This document shows, one piece after another, positions 5,975-7,130 of a stretch of 7,130 bases of DNA. How positions within the stretch are numbered: position 1 is the stretch's first letter; each line of letters opens with the position of its first letter. The notes below the pieces were generated by a model that searched no databases, was not told the origin of the DNA, and saw only the letters and a list, made by a program, of their open reading frames with translations. This stretch comes from Kiritimatiellia bacterium (GTDB lineage: Bacteria > Verrucomicrobiota > Kiritimatiellia > CAIQIC01 > Lenti-01), in NCBI GenBank assembly GCA_018432565.1, contig JAHDSS010000422.1, positions 1-7,130 on the forward strand, in the 5' to 3' direction. Both the position numbers and the translations under genes were made by a program.

Positions 5975-6420
5975 TCCGCGCGCGTCCCCTCTTTATCTGG
6001 TTGGCCCGCATCGCGGTGGCCGCCGTGTTCCTCGGCGCCTGCATCGCGAAAATCCGCGACCCCGAGGCGTTCGCGCTGGCCACGCACCGCTACCGGCTGC
6101 TGCCCGGGGAACTGGTCAACGCAGTGGCCATCCTGCTGCCCTGGCTGGAACTGACCTGCGGCGTGGCGCTGCTGGCCGGACCGCGCCGGGCCCGCGCCGC
6201 CGCCGCCTTCCTGCTGGCGGGCATGCTGCTGGTCTTCACCGGCGCCATTTCCCTGAACCTGCTCCGCGGCATCGAGGCCTCCTGCGGCTGCTTCACCACC
6301 CGCGCCGACGCCGCGGTCTCCGACGGCTGGAATCTCCTGCGCAACGGCGCCCTGATCTGGCTCAGCGCCATGATTTTCCTGAACGCCTGGCGTGCTCCGG
6401 CGCGCTCGAAGACCTCATGA
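5971..6420 (+). CDS. MauE/DoxX-type membrane redox protein
   Basis: The 149-residue protein has four likely membrane segments: about 7-27, 47-70, 75-98 and 121-140. Family features are 'AKIRDPEAFA' after the first segment, 'LLPWLELTCGVALL' with Glu60 and Cys63 in the second, and 'GIEASCGCFTT' with Cys105 and Cys107 after the third. MauE in methylamine-using bacteria is needed, with the thioredoxin-like MauD, to mature the disulfide-rich dehydrogenase. Homologues outside that pathway are thought to move electrons or disulfides across the membrane. No mau genes are present here, so the substrate is likely a neighbour. The start at 5971 has a good ribosome site (GGGAG, 5959-5963, seven bases upstream) and overlaps the rhodanese stop by four bases. 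Starting at ATG 5929 would add residues before the natural first membrane helix. Confidence 0.8.
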   Translation: MIRARPLFIWLARIAVAAVFLGACIAKIRDPEAFALATHRYRLLPGELVNAVAILLPWLELTCGVALLAGPRRARAAAAFLLAGMLLVFTGAISLNLLRGIEASCGCFTTRADAAVSDGWNLLRNGALIWLSAMIFLNAWRAPARSKTS

Positions 6421-7130
6421 GTGCACTGTCCAATGAATTCTCCTGGTCCCATTCCCGCCACGAGACCTTCCAGACCTGCCTCAAGCGCTACTACTTCGCC
6501 TACTACGGCGCCTGGGGCGGCTGGGACGACCACGCCCCCGCCCGCGCCCGCGAACTCTACATTCTCAAGCGGCTGAGCACCCGCCAGCAATGGGCCGGAC
6601 ACCACGCCCATCTCGCCATCGAAACCCTGGTCCGGCACGCCCGCCGCGATCCCGCCCGCGCCGCCCAGGTCGAGGCCCGCCAGATCGACCTCATGCGCCG
6701 CGAATTCCGCGACTCCCGCTCCGGCGCCTACCGGCAGAATCCGGTGCGCACCCCCGCCCTCTTCGAGCACGAATACCAAATCGACGTGCCCCCCGAGGAA
6801 TGGAAGGCCACTGTCGAACGAGTCTCCAACGCCGTCCGCGGGTTTCTCGCTTCGCCCCTCTGGGCCGAAATCCGGGAGCTGCCCGACGACGCCCTGCTGT
6901 CCGTGGAACGCCGCGCCCATTTCGAACTCGACGGCCTCAAGGTCCATGCCGTTCCCGACCTGGTCGTGCGCCGGGACGGGCGCGTGCGCATTTACGACTG
7001 GAAGACCGGTTCAACGCCCCTGGCGGAACACCGCATCCAACTGGGCATCTATGCCCTGCTGGCGACCGACCGCTGGACCGCCGACCCCGCCGCCATCGAC
7101 GCCGTGGCCTGCAACCCCCTGACCGGCCAG
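6417..7130 (+). CDS. PD-(D/E)XK nuclease family protein, RecB/Cas4-like (3' partial)
   Basis: At least 238 residues are present and the frame is still open at the window end. The N-terminus 'FSWSHSRHETFQTC' followed by 'LKRYYFAYYGAWGGW' is the usual opening of PDDEXK_1-type RecB-like nucleases, with a single Cys21. A 'GHHAHLAIE' motif (Gly61, His65, Glu69) matches the conserved first helix. The catalytic core is Asp181 in 'VPDLVV', Asp194 and Lys196 in 'YDWKTG', and Gln208 and Tyr212 in 'QLGIY' (the QxxxY motif). All key residues are intact, so the protein is probably an active metal-dependent DNA nuclease. A Cas4 or AddB-type iron-sulfur cluster would need three more Cys near the C-terminus, which lies outside the window. 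There are no cas genes in view. It overlaps the MauE stop by four bases, so it is on the same transcript as the redox genes. Confidence 0.85.
   Translation, partial: MSALSNEFSWSHSRHETFQTCLKRYYFAYYGAWGGWDDHAPARARELYILKRLSTRQQWAGHHAHLAIETLVRHARRDPARAAQVEARQIDLMRREFRDSRSGAYRQNPVRTPALFEHEYQIDVPPEEWKATVERVSNAVRGFLASPLWAEIRELPDDALLSVERRAHFELDGLKVHAVPDLVVRRDGRVRIYDWKTGSTPLAEHRIQLGIYALLATDRWTADPAAIDAVACNPLTGQ

Noticed and set aside
2..7130. A restriction-modification or CRISPR system, given two PD-(D/E)XK nucleases in one window
   Set aside because: No methyltransferase, specificity subunit, cas gene or repeat array is present, and the two nucleases are nearly 5 kb apart in separate transcription units.

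Overview
The window is GC-rich, densely coded and reads almost entirely on the + strand. No rRNA, tRNA, CRISPR array, transposase or integrase is visible. The organism cannot be named from the sequence. Three things point tentatively to a bacterium of the PVC group, perhaps Kiritimatiellia or another Verrucomicrobiota lineage: the DUF1573 / rhodanese / MauE gene set, the sensor C-terminal module of the type 'PICAACRKIRDDDGYW', and weak or absent Shine-Dalgarno sequences at several starts. This placement is inference.

Layout. (1) Positions 2-1555: the 3' part of a two-domain gene. A DUF4300-like domain runs directly into a PD-(D/E)XK restriction-endonuclease-like domain of the PGN_0703 type. 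(2) 1556-1773: a non-coding gap with a GC-rich hairpin and then an AT-rich stretch holding two GGTTTAAC copies. (3) 1774-2757: a membrane-anchored sensor-like protein with an extracytoplasmic domain, a coiled coil and a C-terminal double CxxC module, but no kinase or cyclase domain. (4) 2758-2917: a non-coding gap with a perfect 30-bp palindrome and a second inverted repeat, TTTTCCA-N5-TGGAAAA. (5) 2918-4645: a PhnP-like metallo-beta-lactamase-fold hydrolase, a 42-codon remnant of a DUF1445 (YcsI-type) gene, and a multi-pass membrane protein built of two similar halves. The remnant and the membrane gene overlap by 8 nt. (6) 4698-7130: four genes chained by ATGA stop/start overlaps: an exported DUF1573 protein, a membrane-anchored rhodanese, a MauE/DoxX-type membrane protein, and a RecB/Cas4-type PD-(D/E)XK nuclease cut by the window end.

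How the genes may work together. The first three genes of the last operon look like an envelope module for thiol or sulfur chemistry. DUF1573 and MauE each carry an SCGC motif, and the rhodanese carries two cysteines in its active-site loop. The nuclease shares the transcript, but no functional link is evident. The points most worth a second look are the DUF4300-endonuclease fusion, the DUF1445 fossil, the 30-bp palindrome, and the redox operon that continues into a nuclease.
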